A DNA stretch of 64,000 bases, taken from Shewanella vesiculosa (lineage in GTDB: Bacteria; Pseudomonadota; Gammaproteobacteria; Enterobacterales; Shewanellaceae). The translations under genes were made by a program, and so were the position numbers. Numbering within the stretch: the stretch's first letter is position 1; each line of letters begins with the position of its first letter. Shown one piece after another: positions 28,501 through 38,409 of the stretch. The notes beneath the pieces are model-generated. The model was not told the origin of the DNA. It saw only the letters and a list, made by a program, of their open reading frames with translations, and made no database searches. The stretch covers positions 3,038,001 through 3,102,000 of the forward strand of contig NZ_CP073588.1 of NCBI RefSeq assembly GCF_021560015.1. Direction: 5' to 3'.

Positions 28501-30069
28501 TTTAAACACCGTGATGTTGTTGGCAAGCACTTCTTATTTTTGACCATGGGTAAGCAGTCTCGAGAATTTTATAATGCTGTTGAAACCCAGCTACTAAGAC
28601 ACAAACATTGGGCTGGTGAAATTCATATTCGAACTCGCGATCGACGCGGTATTCTTGCATGGTTAGAGATCAACCAAGTCATCGATAATAAAGGTGAAAC
28701 CAGTCACTTTGTTGCAGTATTTACTGATATTACCGCACGTAAAAAAGCTGAAGAAGATTTACGTGTATTGGCTAACTTTGATCCACTGACCGGACTGCCT
28801 AACCGCACTCTGTTTCAAGACCGACTAAATCAAGCAGTAACCAAAGCCCATCGCGCCAATAGTATCGTGGCATTATTATTTTTAGATCTCGATCGATTTA
28901 AACATATTAACGACTCAATGGGCCACCATATTGGTGATTTGCTGCTTAAAGCCGTCGCCCATCGTCTACAAAATGCTGTACGAGATGGCGACACGGTTGC
29001 TCGTTTGGGCGGAGATGAATTTACCATTATTTTAGAAGGCGTGGCTAAAACTAAAGCGGCCACTATTATTGCGGAAAAAGTGTTACATGCATTTCAAACC
29101 CCATTCTTACTAGACGATAAAGTACTGACGATCTCACCGTCAATTGGTATCAGTTTGTATCCTGAAGATGCTAAAGATACTACATCGTTGATTAAGTACG
29201 CCGATACAGCCATGTATCATGCTAAATCATTGGGGCGAAACAATTTCCAATTCTATACTGAACAGTTAAACCAATATGCAACCCGCTATGTTCAATTAGA
29301 AGCAGGGCTAAAAAAAGCGATTCAAGACAACGAATTATATTTGGTTTATCAACCTAAATATGATGTTAAAACTGAAAAGATTATCGGCGTTGAAGCCTTA
29401 ATGCGTTGGGAGAGTCCAGAGCTAGGGCTTATTTCGCCAGTTGAGTTTATCCCGCTGGCAGAAGAAACGGGCATCATTAACCAGATTGGTCACTGGGCGA
29501 TTAACCAAGCCTGTAGTCAATTGGCACAATGGCATGCGCTTGGTTTTGAGCATATATCTGTCGCGGTAAACCTTTCGGCTAGACAGTTAAAAGCCGATAT
29601 AATTTCTATCATAGAGGTCGCATTAGCCGTCTCTGGATTACCAGCAAGCGCCCTAGAGCTCGAATTAACAGAATCAATGATCATGGGCAATCCTCAAGAT
29701 TCTGTAGCGATATTGGCGCAATTAAAGGCACTAGGGTTAACGATTGCTGTTGATGATTTCGGTACTGGTTACTCTAGCTTAAGCTATTTAAAGCGCTTCC
29801 CTATTGATACCTTAAAAATTGATAAAGAATTTGTGCGTGATATCACTGAAGACCCTGATGATGCCGCCATCACTAGCGCGATTATTACTTTAGCCCACAG
29901 TTTAGATCTTAACGTTGTTGCTGAAGGCGTAGAAACCCAAGCACAATTAAATTTCTTACGTGAAGGCGGTTGTGATCAAGTTCAAGGCTTCTTACTCAGT
30001 AAACCCTTAAGTGCCGATGACTGCATGACTTTATTAACATACGACAAAACTGACACTCGTCATTTTTAA
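25541..30069 (+). pseudogene. Periplasmic beta-propeller sensor with PAS-PAS-GGDEF-EAL output (two frameshifts, probable sequence errors)
   Basis: Restored length is about 1508 residues. From a TTG start (AGGTG upstream): signal peptide (1-28); ligand-binding 'Reg_prop' beta-propeller repeats of the LWIGT-DGL type (about 45-690); Y_Y_Y domain (about 700-765); one TM helix (about 793-811); PAS (about 833-945); PAS with PAC (about 953-1070); GGDEF (about 1080-1240) with intact RLGGDEF and an RxxD I-site (RDGD); EAL (about 1253-1500) with intact EALMRW and DDFGTGYSS. Breaks: a G5 run at 26977-26981 (four Gs give QGLYFISEYSHTMMAYNF) and a G4 run at 27241-27244 (three give GDFWVATHGGID). Such proteins sense a periplasmic signal and tune c-di-GMP; both catalytic sites look usable. 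It is a single gene ended by a terminator. Confidence 0.85.
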
Positions 30070-30072
30070 GAT

Positions 30073-30105
30073 AAAATAAAAGCTCCCAAGGGGAGCTTTT
30101 ATTTT
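30073..30105. terminator. Bidirectional terminator between the propeller sensor gene and ilvE
   Basis: A long perfect stem (AAAATAAAAGCTCCC / GGGAGCTTTTATTTT) with an AAG loop lies between two convergent genes. Confidence 0.9.
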
Positions 30106-30124
30106 ATGAACATAATAAGCTAAA

Positions 30125-31217
30125 CTATGGAGCAACGCGCTCAATACGCTTTACCCAGCCTGCTGGTGCAGGAATATGGCCTTTTTTGTAACTCAGTAAA
30201 TACTTTATAGATACGTTTGATATTAGGCCCAACATTACCATCACCGACTGTGATAATGCGTCCATCCTCAAAAATATATGAACTAACAGGTGATACTACT
30301 GCAGCGGTACCAAAACCGCCCGCTTCAATAATTTCGCCAGACTCAATATCAGCAACAAACTTATCTAACATTACGGTTTCTTGTCTCACTTCACATCCAA
30401 GTAAATCGCCCAACTCAAGAATTGATTGCGAGGTGATTGACTTTAAAATCGTATCGGTAAATGTCGGAATAATTACCGTACCGTCTTTTAAAATATGAAA
30501 ATGATTCATTGCGCCAACTTCTTCAATTTGAGTGTTGGTTGAATCTAGATACAGCACTTGCGCAGCACCATATTCAGCTGCCGCTTTGCCTGCACGTAAA
30601 GAAGCGGCATAGTTACCCGAAGCCTTTGACGCTCCCGTACCACCAGAAACAGCACGGTGAAACTTAGTCGTGATTAATAAGCGAATACCATTATTAACCC
30701 CAGAAGCATAATAAGCACCAGATGGGCTTAACATGACGCAAAAAGTGTATTGCTGGCTTGGGCTAACAGACAAGCGATCTTCAGTGGCAAAAATGAAAGG
30801 TCGAATGTATAAACAGGCACCATCTTGCTGCGGGAACCACAAACGATCAACATCAATAAGGGCATTAATCGCCTTTACTTGCATCGCTTCATCGATATTT
30901 GGAATACACACAATATCGGCAGAACGATTCATACGCTCAGCATTTTTATTTAAACGGAAAGTATAAATCTCACCGTCTTCATGCATAAATGCTTTTGCAC
31001 CTTCAAAAATCGATTGACCATAATGCAATGTCATTGCACCTGGCGCCATTTCAAAAGGACCATAAGGCACTATGCGCGGATCGCACCATTGACCATCACG
31101 GTAATCCATTAAAAACATGTGATCAGTACGAAGTCGACCAAAACCAACATCACCTTCTGGTTTAAAGGGTTCTGTGCGGCGCTCTGACGCTGATTTTAAA
31201 TTATATTTTATGTCCAT
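30125..31217 (-). pseudogene. ilvE: Branched-chain amino acid aminotransferase IlvE, frameshifted near the C-terminus
   Basis: A class IV PLP aminotransferase that makes Val, Ile and Leu from their 2-oxo acids. The PLP lysine lies in GTGASKASGNYAASL and the catalytic EVGAMNHF follows. The start at 31217 has AAGGTGG upstream. As given, the frame runs to a stop at 30141 and ends with an untypical tail (RPYSCTSRLGKAY). At the T6 run (30182-30187; A6 in the gene) removing one base gives QKGHIPAPAGWVKRIERVAP, the usual family ending, with a stop at 30125 and 363 residues in all. The break is easy to miss because the wrong frame stays open for 15 codons. It stands apart from the ilvGMDA operon. Confidence 0.9.
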
Positions 31218-31428
31218 TGCATACCACCTTAAAAACTGAGCTTGCAGACTATGGAGGCTAGAGATTAATGTCAAGTCGCAGCCATATATCCTAAATCAAA
31301 ATACGTCAATTGAACGTAACAAGCATCAATATATTTATTCAAATTGCAACAGACAAACTGTCAGTGCATGTCTGATTTTCATCGCGCGCTAATTAATCAA
31401 AGTGAATCCATTAAGGCTAATCACTGAC

Positions 31429-31794
31429 TTAAGGCAATAACTCGTTTACCACAGCGGCAATCACTGATATTTCAACTAAGTATTCCGGCTCCGCAATCGC
31501 AGCTTGCACACATGCTCTTGCAGGAGCATGGCCCACTGGCAACCAACTATCCCATACTAGGTTCATAGCATCGTAATCTGTCATGTCTTTGAGGTAAATA
31601 GTCGCGGATAAAATATGATCGCGTCGGCTACCAGCTTGTGCCAGTAAACGATCAACCTGTTCAAGCATGCTCGCCGTTTGAGTATTAATGTCTGCGTACT
31701 TATCATTTGCAACTTGGCCACACAGGTAAACAGTATCATTATGGATCACAATACTGCTCATTCGCTCACTGACATCGTGTCGAGTAATTATCAT
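31429..31794 (-). CDS. RidA-family protein (YoaB-like)
   Basis: About 121 residues of the RidA/YjgF/YER057c family, closest in style to E. coli YoaB ([45 protein letters not shown]). The arginine of the R-A-x-V motif is present (ARACV). RidA proper hydrolyses reactive enamine/imine intermediates from PLP enzymes; YoaB-type paralogues have less certain roles. I chose the internal Met (31794) because it matches the family's N-terminus; an alternative start at 31815 adds seven residues, and neither has a clear ribosome site. It lies upstream of ilvE on the same strand but 210 bases away. Confidence 0.82.
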   Translation of the reverse strand: MIITRHDVSERMSSIVIHNDTVYLCGQVANDKYADINTQTASMLEQVDRLLAQAGSRRDHILSATIYLKDMTDYDAMNLVWDSWLPVGHAPARACVQAAIAEPEYLVEISVIAAVVNELLP

Positions 31795-31966
31795 AACTAA
31801 GTCTTTTATTACCATAGAGGGCAGATGAAAATAGCGCGATCTCAGATAAAGTACAATATAGTACGATTTATTGAATATATTTTAGCCACTTAGTTTTAAA
31901 GGCTATTCCTATAGGCCTTGTCACTGCTAGAATCGGGATTCCATCCAGAAACGTATAGGACTCCCC

Positions 31967-32188
31967 ATGAGCCTTGAATTATTGTCCCAACTGGAAAACA
32001 AAATCCAGGCAACTCTCGAAAATATTGAGCTACTAAAAATGGAGCTTGATGAAGAGAAGCAAAAGAATGAAGCATTAGTATTACAGCAGCAAGAATTGAC
32101 ACAAAAAAACCAACAATTGCAGCAGGACCTAAACTCTTGGAGTGATAAGGTCAACGGCCTTGTTGGTTTATTGAATAACGAAATCTAA
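31967..32188 (+). CDS. zapB: Cell division protein ZapB
   Basis: A 73-residue protein that is almost wholly coiled coil: heptads run from [18 protein letters not shown] to the C-terminal [16 protein letters not shown]. Length, the start MSLELL and the conserved W-x-x-K/R end segment agree with ZapB, which links MatP-bound terminus DNA, ZapA and the FtsZ ring. It is a single gene with its own terminator (32242-32270), convergent with a small minus-strand gene. Confidence 0.88.
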   Translation: MSLELLSQLENKIQATLENIELLKMELDEEKQKNEALVLQQQELTQKNQQLQQDLNSWSDKVNGLVGLLNNEI

Positions 32189-32241
32189 ATGGATTGATAC
32201 TGCTTTGATTGTGTTTCAATCAAGGCATTTAGTTCGCTGAT

Positions 32242-32270
32242 AGCCTGCTTAACTTTTGGCAGGCTTTTTC
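32242..32270 (+). terminator. Terminator after zapB
   Basis: Stem AGCCTGC / GCAGGCT and then TTTT, about 55 bases after the zapB stop. It overlaps the 3' end of the convergent small gene. Confidence 0.8.
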
Positions 32271-32395
32271 GTCTGTAAAAAGCGGCCCTTATCAAACTCA
32301 AGTAACCCTAAGTCTTTTACCCAGATAACACCACTCAAAAAAATCCTCGCATGCTTAACAATCAATTTAGGTGCATACACAGGGAACCTTCTCAT
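32249..32395 (-). CDS. Small basic protein of unknown function, 48 residues
   Basis: An ORF starting MRRFPVYAPKLIVKHARIFL and rich in Lys/Arg. I chose this start because a strong GGAGG lies seven bases upstream; the frame stays open further out but that part looks non-coding. There are no clear membrane or signal segments, though the middle is moderately hydrophobic. It converges on zapB and shares the zapB terminator region. It seems a genuine gene from its ribosome site and composition; I do not recognise a family or function. Confidence 0.6.
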   Translation of the reverse strand: MRRFPVYAPKLIVKHARIFLSGVIWVKDLGLLEFDKGRFLQTKKPAKS

Positions 32396-32533
32396 ACGAT
32401 TTCCTCCAACAAGATAACATATGTAAATTGCGATGAAATAACGACAATAAGTTATGTATAACTCGACAGATAGAAGTCTAAAGCATCGATAAACCACTTA
32501 ACACGACTATTCACTTTTTGTTTAGTTTTCTAG

Positions 32534-32815
32534 TTGAGCCACTACAAGGTTAATGTCAAAAGATTAGACCACGCGCCTGCGGAAGAGTTTCATCAATACG
32601 CTATTTTTTATTGGGTTGATCAATCCAAAAATAAAAAACGACACTTTAATGCCGCTTGCCAATATTTTGACGCCATGTTAGGATCTTTAATGTTACTCAG
32701 GGTAAAAAAGAGTTATTTAACTCATCTCCGTATCGTCTTTTATAGACATACGGTTTTTTTTTGCCTGACACTTTTTGCTTACGGCCTTTTGATTAACGTT
32801 TTTGCCGCAACGTAA
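32534..32815 (+). CDS. Hypothetical protein, 93 residues
   Basis: An open frame from a TTG start with charged, plausible coding composition in the first 55 residues (KVNVKRLDHAPAEEFHQYAIFYWVDQ) and a hydrophobic C-terminal segment (about 70-92). No family recognised. It contains two long T-runs (near 32604 and 32753), and given the homopolymer indels elsewhere the C-terminal half may be read in the wrong frame. No strong ribosome site. Confidence 0.35.
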   Translation: MSHYKVNVKRLDHAPAEEFHQYAIFYWVDQSKNKKRHFNAACQYFDAMLGSLMLLRVKKSYLTHLRIVFYRHTVFFCLTLFAYGLLINVFAAT

Positions 32816-32931
32816 TACTCGCTACCCACCACAATACACTCCCTATAAATAATGCTACCAAGCAGCTCTTTTACAGGCGAATAAGTGACGACTAGCCCTT
32901 GCCAGCATTTAAATCACAAATATTCAGGTAA

Positions 32932-32957
32932 CAAAAAAGGAGCCTAAGCTCCTTTTA
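32932..32957. terminator. Terminator after dsbA
   Basis: Stem AAAAGGAGC / GCTCCTTTT with a CTAA loop and an A6/T6 run on the dsbA side. It is positioned 20-45 bases beyond the dsbA stop on the minus strand. Confidence 0.88.
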
Positions 32958-32975
32958 AAATATCAGCAGTTAACA

Positions 32976-33593
32976 CTACTTTTTATTCATAGACGTTAAG
33001 TAATATGCAATATCAATTAACTCGTCATAAGATTTAATTGAGCTTGTTTCAACACGATATTTACCATTAACAACCAATGAAGGCACACCTGAAATTTTCG
33101 CATTTTCAGTATCACGCTTCATTTTAGACATCTTGGCATTCACCATAAATGATTTTGCTGCGGCATCATAAGCTTTACCATCTATGCCATTAGCAATAAA
33201 TATCGCTCTGATATCATCAGGACGGGTGAACTGCTGGCGTTTTTCATGGATAGCGCTAAACAAAGCTGCTTCCATTTTTTTCTCAACATTAAGCTGCTGC
33301 GCAACTGCAAATGCGCGAGACATTTCAACACCCATTTCACGACCAATAAACTCAACATGTTCCTGATTAAAGCTTACGCCTTCAGGTAAAGTCGCTTCTA
33401 TTTTAGGCACCACAGTTTTAGAAAAATTAAAACAATGTGGGCAGTAAAAGGAGAAAAACTCAGTAATTTCTGGCTTGGCAGTTTCAGGGCCATCACTAAT
33501 CACAGTGTAATGAACACCTTCTTTATAATCGGCAGCCATCGCAGCCATCGGCGCTAGCAAGAGTGCAGCAGCCATCAGTAATGCTTTTTTCAT
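32976..33593 (-). CDS. dsbA: Thiol:disulfide interchange protein DsbA
   Basis: 205 residues, with a signal peptide (1-20, ending AAMA|A) and a thioredoxin-fold DsbA domain. The active site is CPHC (Cys51 and Cys54 of the precursor), and the cis-proline segment is SGVPSLVVNG. DsbA introduces disulfides into periplasmic proteins and is re-oxidised by DsbB. The start at 33593 has an AGAAGGA ribosome site; a longer in-frame start would put a non-signal sequence ahead. It lies downstream of srkA on the same strand, the arrangement known from E. coli (yihE-dsbA). Confidence 0.95.
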   Translation of the reverse strand: MKKALLMAAALLLAPMAAMAADYKEGVHYTVISDGPETAKPEITEFFSFYCPHCFNFSKTVVPKIEATLPEGVSFNQEHVEFIGREMGVEMSRAFAVAQQLNVEKKMEAALFSAIHEKRQQFTRPDDIRAIFIANGIDGKAYDAAAKSFMVNAKMSKMKRDTENAKISGVPSLVVNGKYRVETSSIKSYDELIDIAYYLTSMNKK

Positions 33594-33722
33594 TTTACTT
33601 CCTTCTAATAGGCAAAATATAAATACGCTGGCTCTATCATAGTCTAGCGTTAGCCTGTAACTCAATTGCTAGCTAATTGTATTTGTAACTAAATACGATT
33701 AGGTAGTGATTATGAAATATTG

Positions 33723-34724
33723 TTAATTAAAACTGGGTAAACTCAGCGGAGGTTCATTGAGCGTAGATAACTGCTCTTTAAACGCTAGCGTTTGTTGTTC
33801 CCAGTACTTTATATCACCAAACCATGGAAAATTCATTGGAAATGCTGGGTCTTGCCAGCGTTTGGCTAACCACGCATTATAATGCACCATCCTGAAAGCC
33901 CTTAACGGCTCAATCAGAGCCAGCTGTTTAGCATCAAAATCACAAAACTCTTGATAGCCTTCTAATAAAATATCAAGTTGCAACAACTGTTGATGGCGAT
34001 CACCAGTTAACATCATCCACAAATCTTGTATTGCTGGGCCTTGCCTGGCATCGTCTAAGTCAACAAATCCGGGGCCGTCTGGGGTCCATAAAATATTACT
34101 AGGGTGCAAGTCTCCGTGCAGGCGTATAGGCGTAAAACGATGTTGCTGCCATATCTGCTTGGCTTTATCTAAGACCTGCTCAACTACGGTAAAAAAAGCC
34201 GTTTGCATCGCGCTTGAAACCATATCACTTTCACGTAAATAGCGATAAGACTCATCTCCCAAAATCTCCGGCGTTAGCGATTCACGGTACTTAAAAGGTT
34301 GTGTTGCACCATACTGATGAATTCGCCCAATAAAACGGCCCACCGATTCGAGTTGATCTAAATTATCAACTTCAAATGCCCGACCACCAATAGAGGGGAA
34401 CAGTCCAAAACGATAACCTTGATACTCAAATAAGGTTTTACCCTCGATAACCACAGGAACAGCAATAGGAATATCTTCGGCCGCTAAAGCCAAGGCGTAA
34501 TCATGTTCTTCTTGAATTTGCTCATTACTCCAACGATGTGGTCGATAGAACTTGACCACATAGCGCCTCCCTTGGTCACAACGGAACTGATACACTCTAT
34601 TTTCGTAACTGTTTAGCGCTAATAATCCCGTCTCAGGGAAGATACCAATGCTTTCAATGGCATCAAGAATGAGATCGGGTCTCAGTGCCTGAAAATGAAA
34701 TTCTGCGCCCGTACGGTTATCCAT
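33723..34724 (-). CDS. srkA: Stress response kinase SrkA (YihE)
   Basis: A 333-residue aminoglycoside-phosphotransferase-like Ser/Thr kinase. Conserved N-terminal NSYENRVYQF, the Lys-bearing YVVKFYRP, the catalytic loop LHGDLHPSNILW and the metal-binding VDLDDARQGP are all visible. SrkA is a cytosolic kinase of the Cpx stress response that counters MazEF-type death. The start at 34724 follows AAGAAGG. It overlaps the DUF3630 gene by eight bases and precedes dsbA, so the three form a probable operon. Confidence 0.93.
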   Translation of the reverse strand: MDNRTGAEFHFQALRPDLILDAIESIGIFPETGLLALNSYENRVYQFRCDQGRRYVVKFYRPHRWSNEQIQEEHDYALALAAEDIPIAVPVVIEGKTLFEYQGYRFGLFPSIGGRAFEVDNLDQLESVGRFIGRIHQYGATQPFKYRESLTPEILGDESYRYLRESDMVSSAMQTAFFTVVEQVLDKAKQIWQQHRFTPIRLHGDLHPSNILWTPDGPGFVDLDDARQGPAIQDLWMMLTGDRHQQLLQLDILLEGYQEFCDFDAKQLALIEPLRAFRMVHYNAWLAKRWQDPAFPMNFPWFGDIKYWEQQTLAFKEQLSTLNEPPLSLPSFN

Positions 34725-35037
34725 GTATGCCTTCTTTAGTCGTTTGAATATGTGGAGCAAGTAGCGTTAACAAAAACGCTAGTACGTCTAGTTCTGCAGC
34801 GCTATCGGTAGATATCCAACAAATATCACCATAAAACTCATAATGTAACCATAGAGGACTGCCTTCAAAGTTCAGCAACCATTGGTGGCGATCTGCGCCC
34901 CATTGGCGCTCACGGATTTCGCAATCAAGTGCCGCCGCCAGCGGTTCTGCAAATCGTTCAAACTGCTCAAAATCCACCTCAGCTTTAATAATAAGACTTA
35001 ATGCTGCGGGATCTAATTGGGCTGACAATAATTTCAT
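34717..35037 (-). CDS. DUF3630-family protein
   Basis: A 106-residue acidic protein (FEQFERFAEPLAAALDCEIRERQWGADRHQWLL). It resembles the small DUF3630 family found beside yihE in Shewanella and relatives. No signal or membrane segment. Its 3' end overlaps the srkA start. Function unknown; co-transcription with srkA suggests a related role, which is inference only. Confidence 0.7.
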   Translation of the reverse strand: MKLLSAQLDPAALSLIIKAEVDFEQFERFAEPLAAALDCEIRERQWGADRHQWLLNFEGSPLWLHYEFYGDICWISTDSAAELDVLAFLLTLLAPHIQTTKEGIHG

Positions 35038-35063
35038 AAATTAACTCGACTAAAATAATTCAA

Positions 35064-36548
35064 TTAACTGCTGCAAGACATAATTAGGCCTTGTCCCCAT
35101 TCTGGTGGGCGTTTAGCAAAATCTTCCATCTCGGGCTGTTCGTCAAAAGGACGACTTAACAATTGTTGGAGTTGCAATAATTTACTGTTATCGCCACTTT
35201 CTTCTATATCAATAATGGCCTCTTGCGCGAGGTAATTACGCAAAATGTATTTCGGGTTAGCACTATTGCGATCACCTTGCCACGCATTGACATCTGCCAC
35301 TTCACCCACTCGCTTTTGATAAGCTTGATACCAAGTATCAAAGCCTGCAAGATCGACCATATCATCACGTAAAGTACAATAAGAGCTACTCGGGTCAATT
35401 TGACCCACACGACGTAAACTATTGGTGTAATCAAGTTGATTCGCTTCCAGTAAAACAGTTAACTGCCCCACGAGCTGTAAATCTTGCTGATCCAGCTCAG
35501 CTTGAGCCGCCTGAGTGCATGTATTTGAGTTAATGCTCGCTTGAGGCAGCCCTAATTTGGCGCGCATTAGGCTTAAATACTGGTTAACTAATTCAGTTTG
35601 ATAAGTATTTAATGCCGCAATTAAATCATCAGCATCAATAATGGGCGAGAGTGCTTGGGCTAGACGTTTAAGGTTCCATAGACCTACTCCGGGCTGCTGG
35701 CCAAATGCATAACGGCCCTCGTGATCAGAGTGGTTACAGATAAAGTTTTCTTTAAAAGTATCTAAAAATGCAAAGGGGCCAAAGTCGAAGGTGTCACCGA
35801 GTATCGACATATTGTCGGTATTCATTACCCCGTGAGCAAAACCAATGGACTGCCAATGGGCAATCATTTTTGCAGTAGATTGCACCACCTCATAAAACCA
35901 CTGCTTATAACCCGCAGCATCGGCGGATAAGTGGGTAAAGTGCTGCTGAATCGTAAAATTCACTAATTGAGTCAACTTACCAGTATCACCGCTTTCACTG
36001 TGAAAAAAATATTCAAAATGACCAAAACGAATATGACTTTTAGCCAGGCGTACCGTAATAGCTGCTGTTTCTTGGCTTTCACGCCATACAGGTAAGTCGG
36101 AACCGATAACGGCTAATGCGCGGCTTGTGGGCACATTAAGCGCCGCAAGCGCTTCTGATACTAAAAACTCGCGCACCGCAGAGCGCATTACTGCCCGGCC
36201 ATCACCTTGGCGAGAGTAAGGTGTTGGGCCGCCACCTTTTAACGCGACATCCCAAGCACCATTAGGGCCAATAGCTTCACCTAATATAATTGAGCGACCA
36301 TCGCCTAATCTGGGAGTGTAACCGCCAAATTGATGACCACTATATACTTGCGCATAATAACTGGCGCCAGGCGCGGCATAGTTAGCCGATAACTGCATCA
36401 GCAATTCATTATTAGGTTTTTGTAATCCAATCAGTTTCGCGGCGTCATCACTCCAACCAAGCCAATGAGGATTGCTGATGGGTAGCGGATAAACTTGTGA
36501 ATAAAATCCGTCTAATTGTTCAAAAAAATCTTGCTTAAAGTGCATCAT
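35064..36548 (-). CDS. selO: Protein adenylyltransferase SelO (YdiU)
   Basis: A pseudokinase-fold enzyme of about 494 residues that transfers AMP to protein hydroxyls. Seen: [49 protein letters not shown] and the metal-binding DFGPFAFLD. It ends [15 protein letters not shown]: where many eukaryotic SelO proteins carry selenocysteine, this one has Cys. Two adjacent Met codons (36548 and 36545) could start it; a longer in-frame start lies within the upstream lipoprotein gene. The start overlaps the end of the lipoprotein gene by about 14 bases. Confidence 0.9.
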   Translation of the reverse strand: MMHFKQDFFEQLDGFYSQVYPLPISNPHWLGWSDDAAKLIGLQKPNNELLMQLSANYAAPGASYYAQVYSGHQFGGYTPRLGDGRSIILGEAIGPNGAWDVALKGGGPTPYSRQGDGRAVMRSAVREFLVSEALAALNVPTSRALAVIGSDLPVWRESQETAAITVRLAKSHIRFGHFEYFFHSESGDTGKLTQLVNFTIQQHFTHLSADAAGYKQWFYEVVQSTAKMIAHWQSIGFAHGVMNTDNMSILGDTFDFGPFAFLDTFKENFICNHSDHEGRYAFGQQPGVGLWNLKRLAQALSPIIDADDLIAALNTYQTELVNQYLSLMRAKLGLPQASINSNTCTQAAQAELDQQDLQLVGQLTVLLEANQLDYTNSLRRVGQIDPSSSYCTLRDDMVDLAGFDTWYQAYQKRVGEVADVNAWQGDRNSANPKYILRNYLAQEAIIDIEESGDNSKLLQLQQLLSRPFDEQPEMEDFAKRPPEWGQGLIMSCSS

Positions 36549-36867
36549 ATACAGCACCAACAACCTGACTTTTACATTGTAATTGCTGTTGTTCATTTAC
36601 CTGACACTGTTCACCACAAGCAAAAGCTTTCTCTGCTGGCAATGATGATGCCTGTAAGCGTAACATTCCGGCACCTTTAGCTTGGCATTGTTCTAATGAA
36701 TTGTAATAACCAGAAATATGCTCTTGCAGGACAATTTGCGTCGGCACAGGCGTGTGGTCAGCCACATAAAATAAGGTCCATTCTGGAGTACGCATACACC
36801 CGCCAAGTAAGACAAGCGTGGCAGTTATCAGCAATATTGTAGTCAATGTACGGGTCATTAATATCAT
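36535..36867 (-). CDS. Small Cys-rich lipoprotein
   Basis: About 110 residues. A hydrophobic signal ends in the lipobox LLGGC, so it is predicted to be an outer- or inner-membrane lipoprotein. The mature part has several cysteines ([18 protein letters not shown]), suggesting disulfides. The start at 36867 follows AAGG by seven bases; a second Met three codons on is possible. It overlaps the selO start, so the two are likely co-transcribed. No family recognised. Confidence 0.65.
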   Translation of the reverse strand: MILMTRTLTTILLITATLVLLGGCMRTPEWTLFYVADHTPVPTQIVLQEHISGYYNSLEQCQAKGAGMLRLQASSLPAEKAFACGEQCQVNEQQQLQCKSQVVGAVYDAL

Positions 36868-36974
36868 TTTAAACCTTAAAATCATTGGATCTGAAGCAAC
36901 AAAAAAGCGAACCAAGGTCCGCTTTCCTTTTGAATATCATACCTGATATCCATGCAACAGTATTGATTAGCCTA

Positions 36975-38051
36975 TTAACTCGCTTTAGCTTTAGCTTTTT
37001 CGATGCGTTTTATTCGCCCTTCAAACCCAGTGACAGTTCCATCTGTTAACTGGTATTCAAGTGCTTGCTGGCACACCTTAAGCGCTTCATCAAATTGACC
37101 AACATCATTTAACAAGGTTGATAACTGCATAAACGCTGGCGCTTTGATATCGTCAGTATTTTTTTGAGCCACATGTTGCTGATGCAGTGAGCGATAAAGC
37201 TCTAAATAGGTTAGCTGCAATGCTGCGCCATATTGGCAATAATCAGCTTGCTTACGCATTTTATAACAATGGTTAATCACACTGACTAAACCATCATGCT
37301 GACCTTGAAGATCTGTGGCATTGTTGGCTACTTCAACCTGCTGTTGCAAACTCTCACTAGCCCAATCGCCTTTAGCTGGCTCCAAACTCAATCCTCCAGC
37401 TTGGAGAGTCGACACTGCAGTCGCAGATGTGTCCGCTGATCCAGTTTCAGCATGAGTCAAGGTATCTGTAGTTTCAGAATCATTTAGCTCAGCATCTGGC
37501 GCGGTCGTGAGTTTTATGTTTGGAGTATCGACAGGAGAAGCGTTAACTGATGGACTCTTAGAATGACTCAAGGTATCTGTAGTTTCAGAATCATTTAGCT
37601 CAGCATCTGGCTCGGTCGTGAGTTTTACGTTTGGAGTTTCGACAGGAGAAACGTTAACTGATGGACTCTTAGCATGACTCAAGGTATCTGTAGTTTCAGA
37701 ATCATTTAGCTCAGCATCTGGCTTGGTCGTGAGTTCTGCTTGTTGAGTATCGACAGGCGAAGTATTAGCGGTTGTACTTGGTTCATCGACCAATGTAGCC
37801 GGTGTGCTCTGAGGGGCGTTAATAACAGAATCACCTAAAACGACATCAGCTGCCGGTTTATATAATTCCTTATGCTCTGCAACCGTCGTATCGGTAGCGG
37901 CTGGCGATGACGGTTGAGTAACTTCAGATGATGACGAATGCGCAGTGGCATTGCTATCGGTTTTATCAAGTTCTTGTTTTGCCACTGCTTGAGTGCGTCT
38001 GTATAGGTACAGAGCAATTGCAACCAATACGAGCATTAAAATGATCTTCAT
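36975..38051 (-). CDS. Membrane-anchored protein with 37-residue tandem repeats and TPR-like end
   Basis: 358 residues. A single N-terminal TM segment (MKIILMLVLVAIALYLY), a long Ser/Thr/Asp-rich linker (about 25-220), then an alpha-helical C-terminal part (about 225-350; FMQLSTLLNDVGQFDEALKVCQQALEYQ) that looks like one to two TPR units. The linker contains three near-identical 37-residue repeats with the core KLTTEPDAELNDSETTDTLSH. AAGGTGG lies upstream of the chosen start. The linker may act as a flexible spacer in the periplasm or cytoplasm. I do not recognise a named family. Confidence 0.7.
   Translation of the reverse strand: MKIILMLVLVAIALYLYRRTQAVAKQELDKTDSNATAHSSSSEVTQPSSPAATDTTVAEHKELYKPAADVVLGDSVINAPQSTPATLVDEPSTTANTSPVDTQQAELTTKPDAELNDSETTDTLSHAKSPSVNVSPVETPNVKLTTEPDAELNDSETTDTLSHSKSPSVNASPVDTPNIKLTTAPDAELNDSETTDTLTHAETGSADTSATAVSTLQAGGLSLEPAKGDWASESLQQQVEVANNATDLQGQHDGLVSVINHCYKMRKQADYCQYGAALQLTYLELYRSLHQQHVAQKNTDDIKAPAFMQLSTLLNDVGQFDEALKVCQQALEYQLTDGTVTGFEGRIKRIEKAKAKAS
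37458..37770 (-). repeat. 111-bp tandem repeat, three copies, inside the TPR-like gene
   Basis: The segment GGTATCTGTAGTTTCAGAAT begins at 37461, 37572 and 37683, an exact period of 111 bases (37 codons). The copies differ by a few bases, and frame is kept. Confidence 0.9.
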
Positions 38052-38409
38052 TAGGCTTCCACCTTGCTGATTAAGTGCCATAACACACTATTTGTTCTCA
38101 CTCACAACGACATTTATTGTGAGGTAATGTAAAGGGTTAATGATAGCGCGCTGTTTTTTTAAGCATCTACCATTATTATTTCAATGTACACTATAAAAGC
38201 GACTATTTATCTATTTTAATCTGTAAAAAGGCATACATAGCCGATCATTTGAGCACTGGTTCAATCTTTTTTGCGATCTTAACCTCATATAAAGTTAATT
38301 TTGGGCCGAATATCAAAGTTAACCACACTCAGTTTGTCAGTTGTTATCATCGAGCTTACACTGCCAATATCAGACTATTTTACTAGGGTATTAAATCGAG
38401 GATAACCTT
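38052..38409. other. Divergent intergenic region without a gene
   Basis: About 360 AT-rich bases between two divergent genes; it should hold both promoters. No clear -35/-10 pair, operator or RNA structure stands out. Confidence 0.45.

Noticed and set aside
37458..37770. CRISPR-like repeat array
   Set aside because: The 111-bp period is an in-frame coding repeat with no unique spacers and no cas genes in the window.
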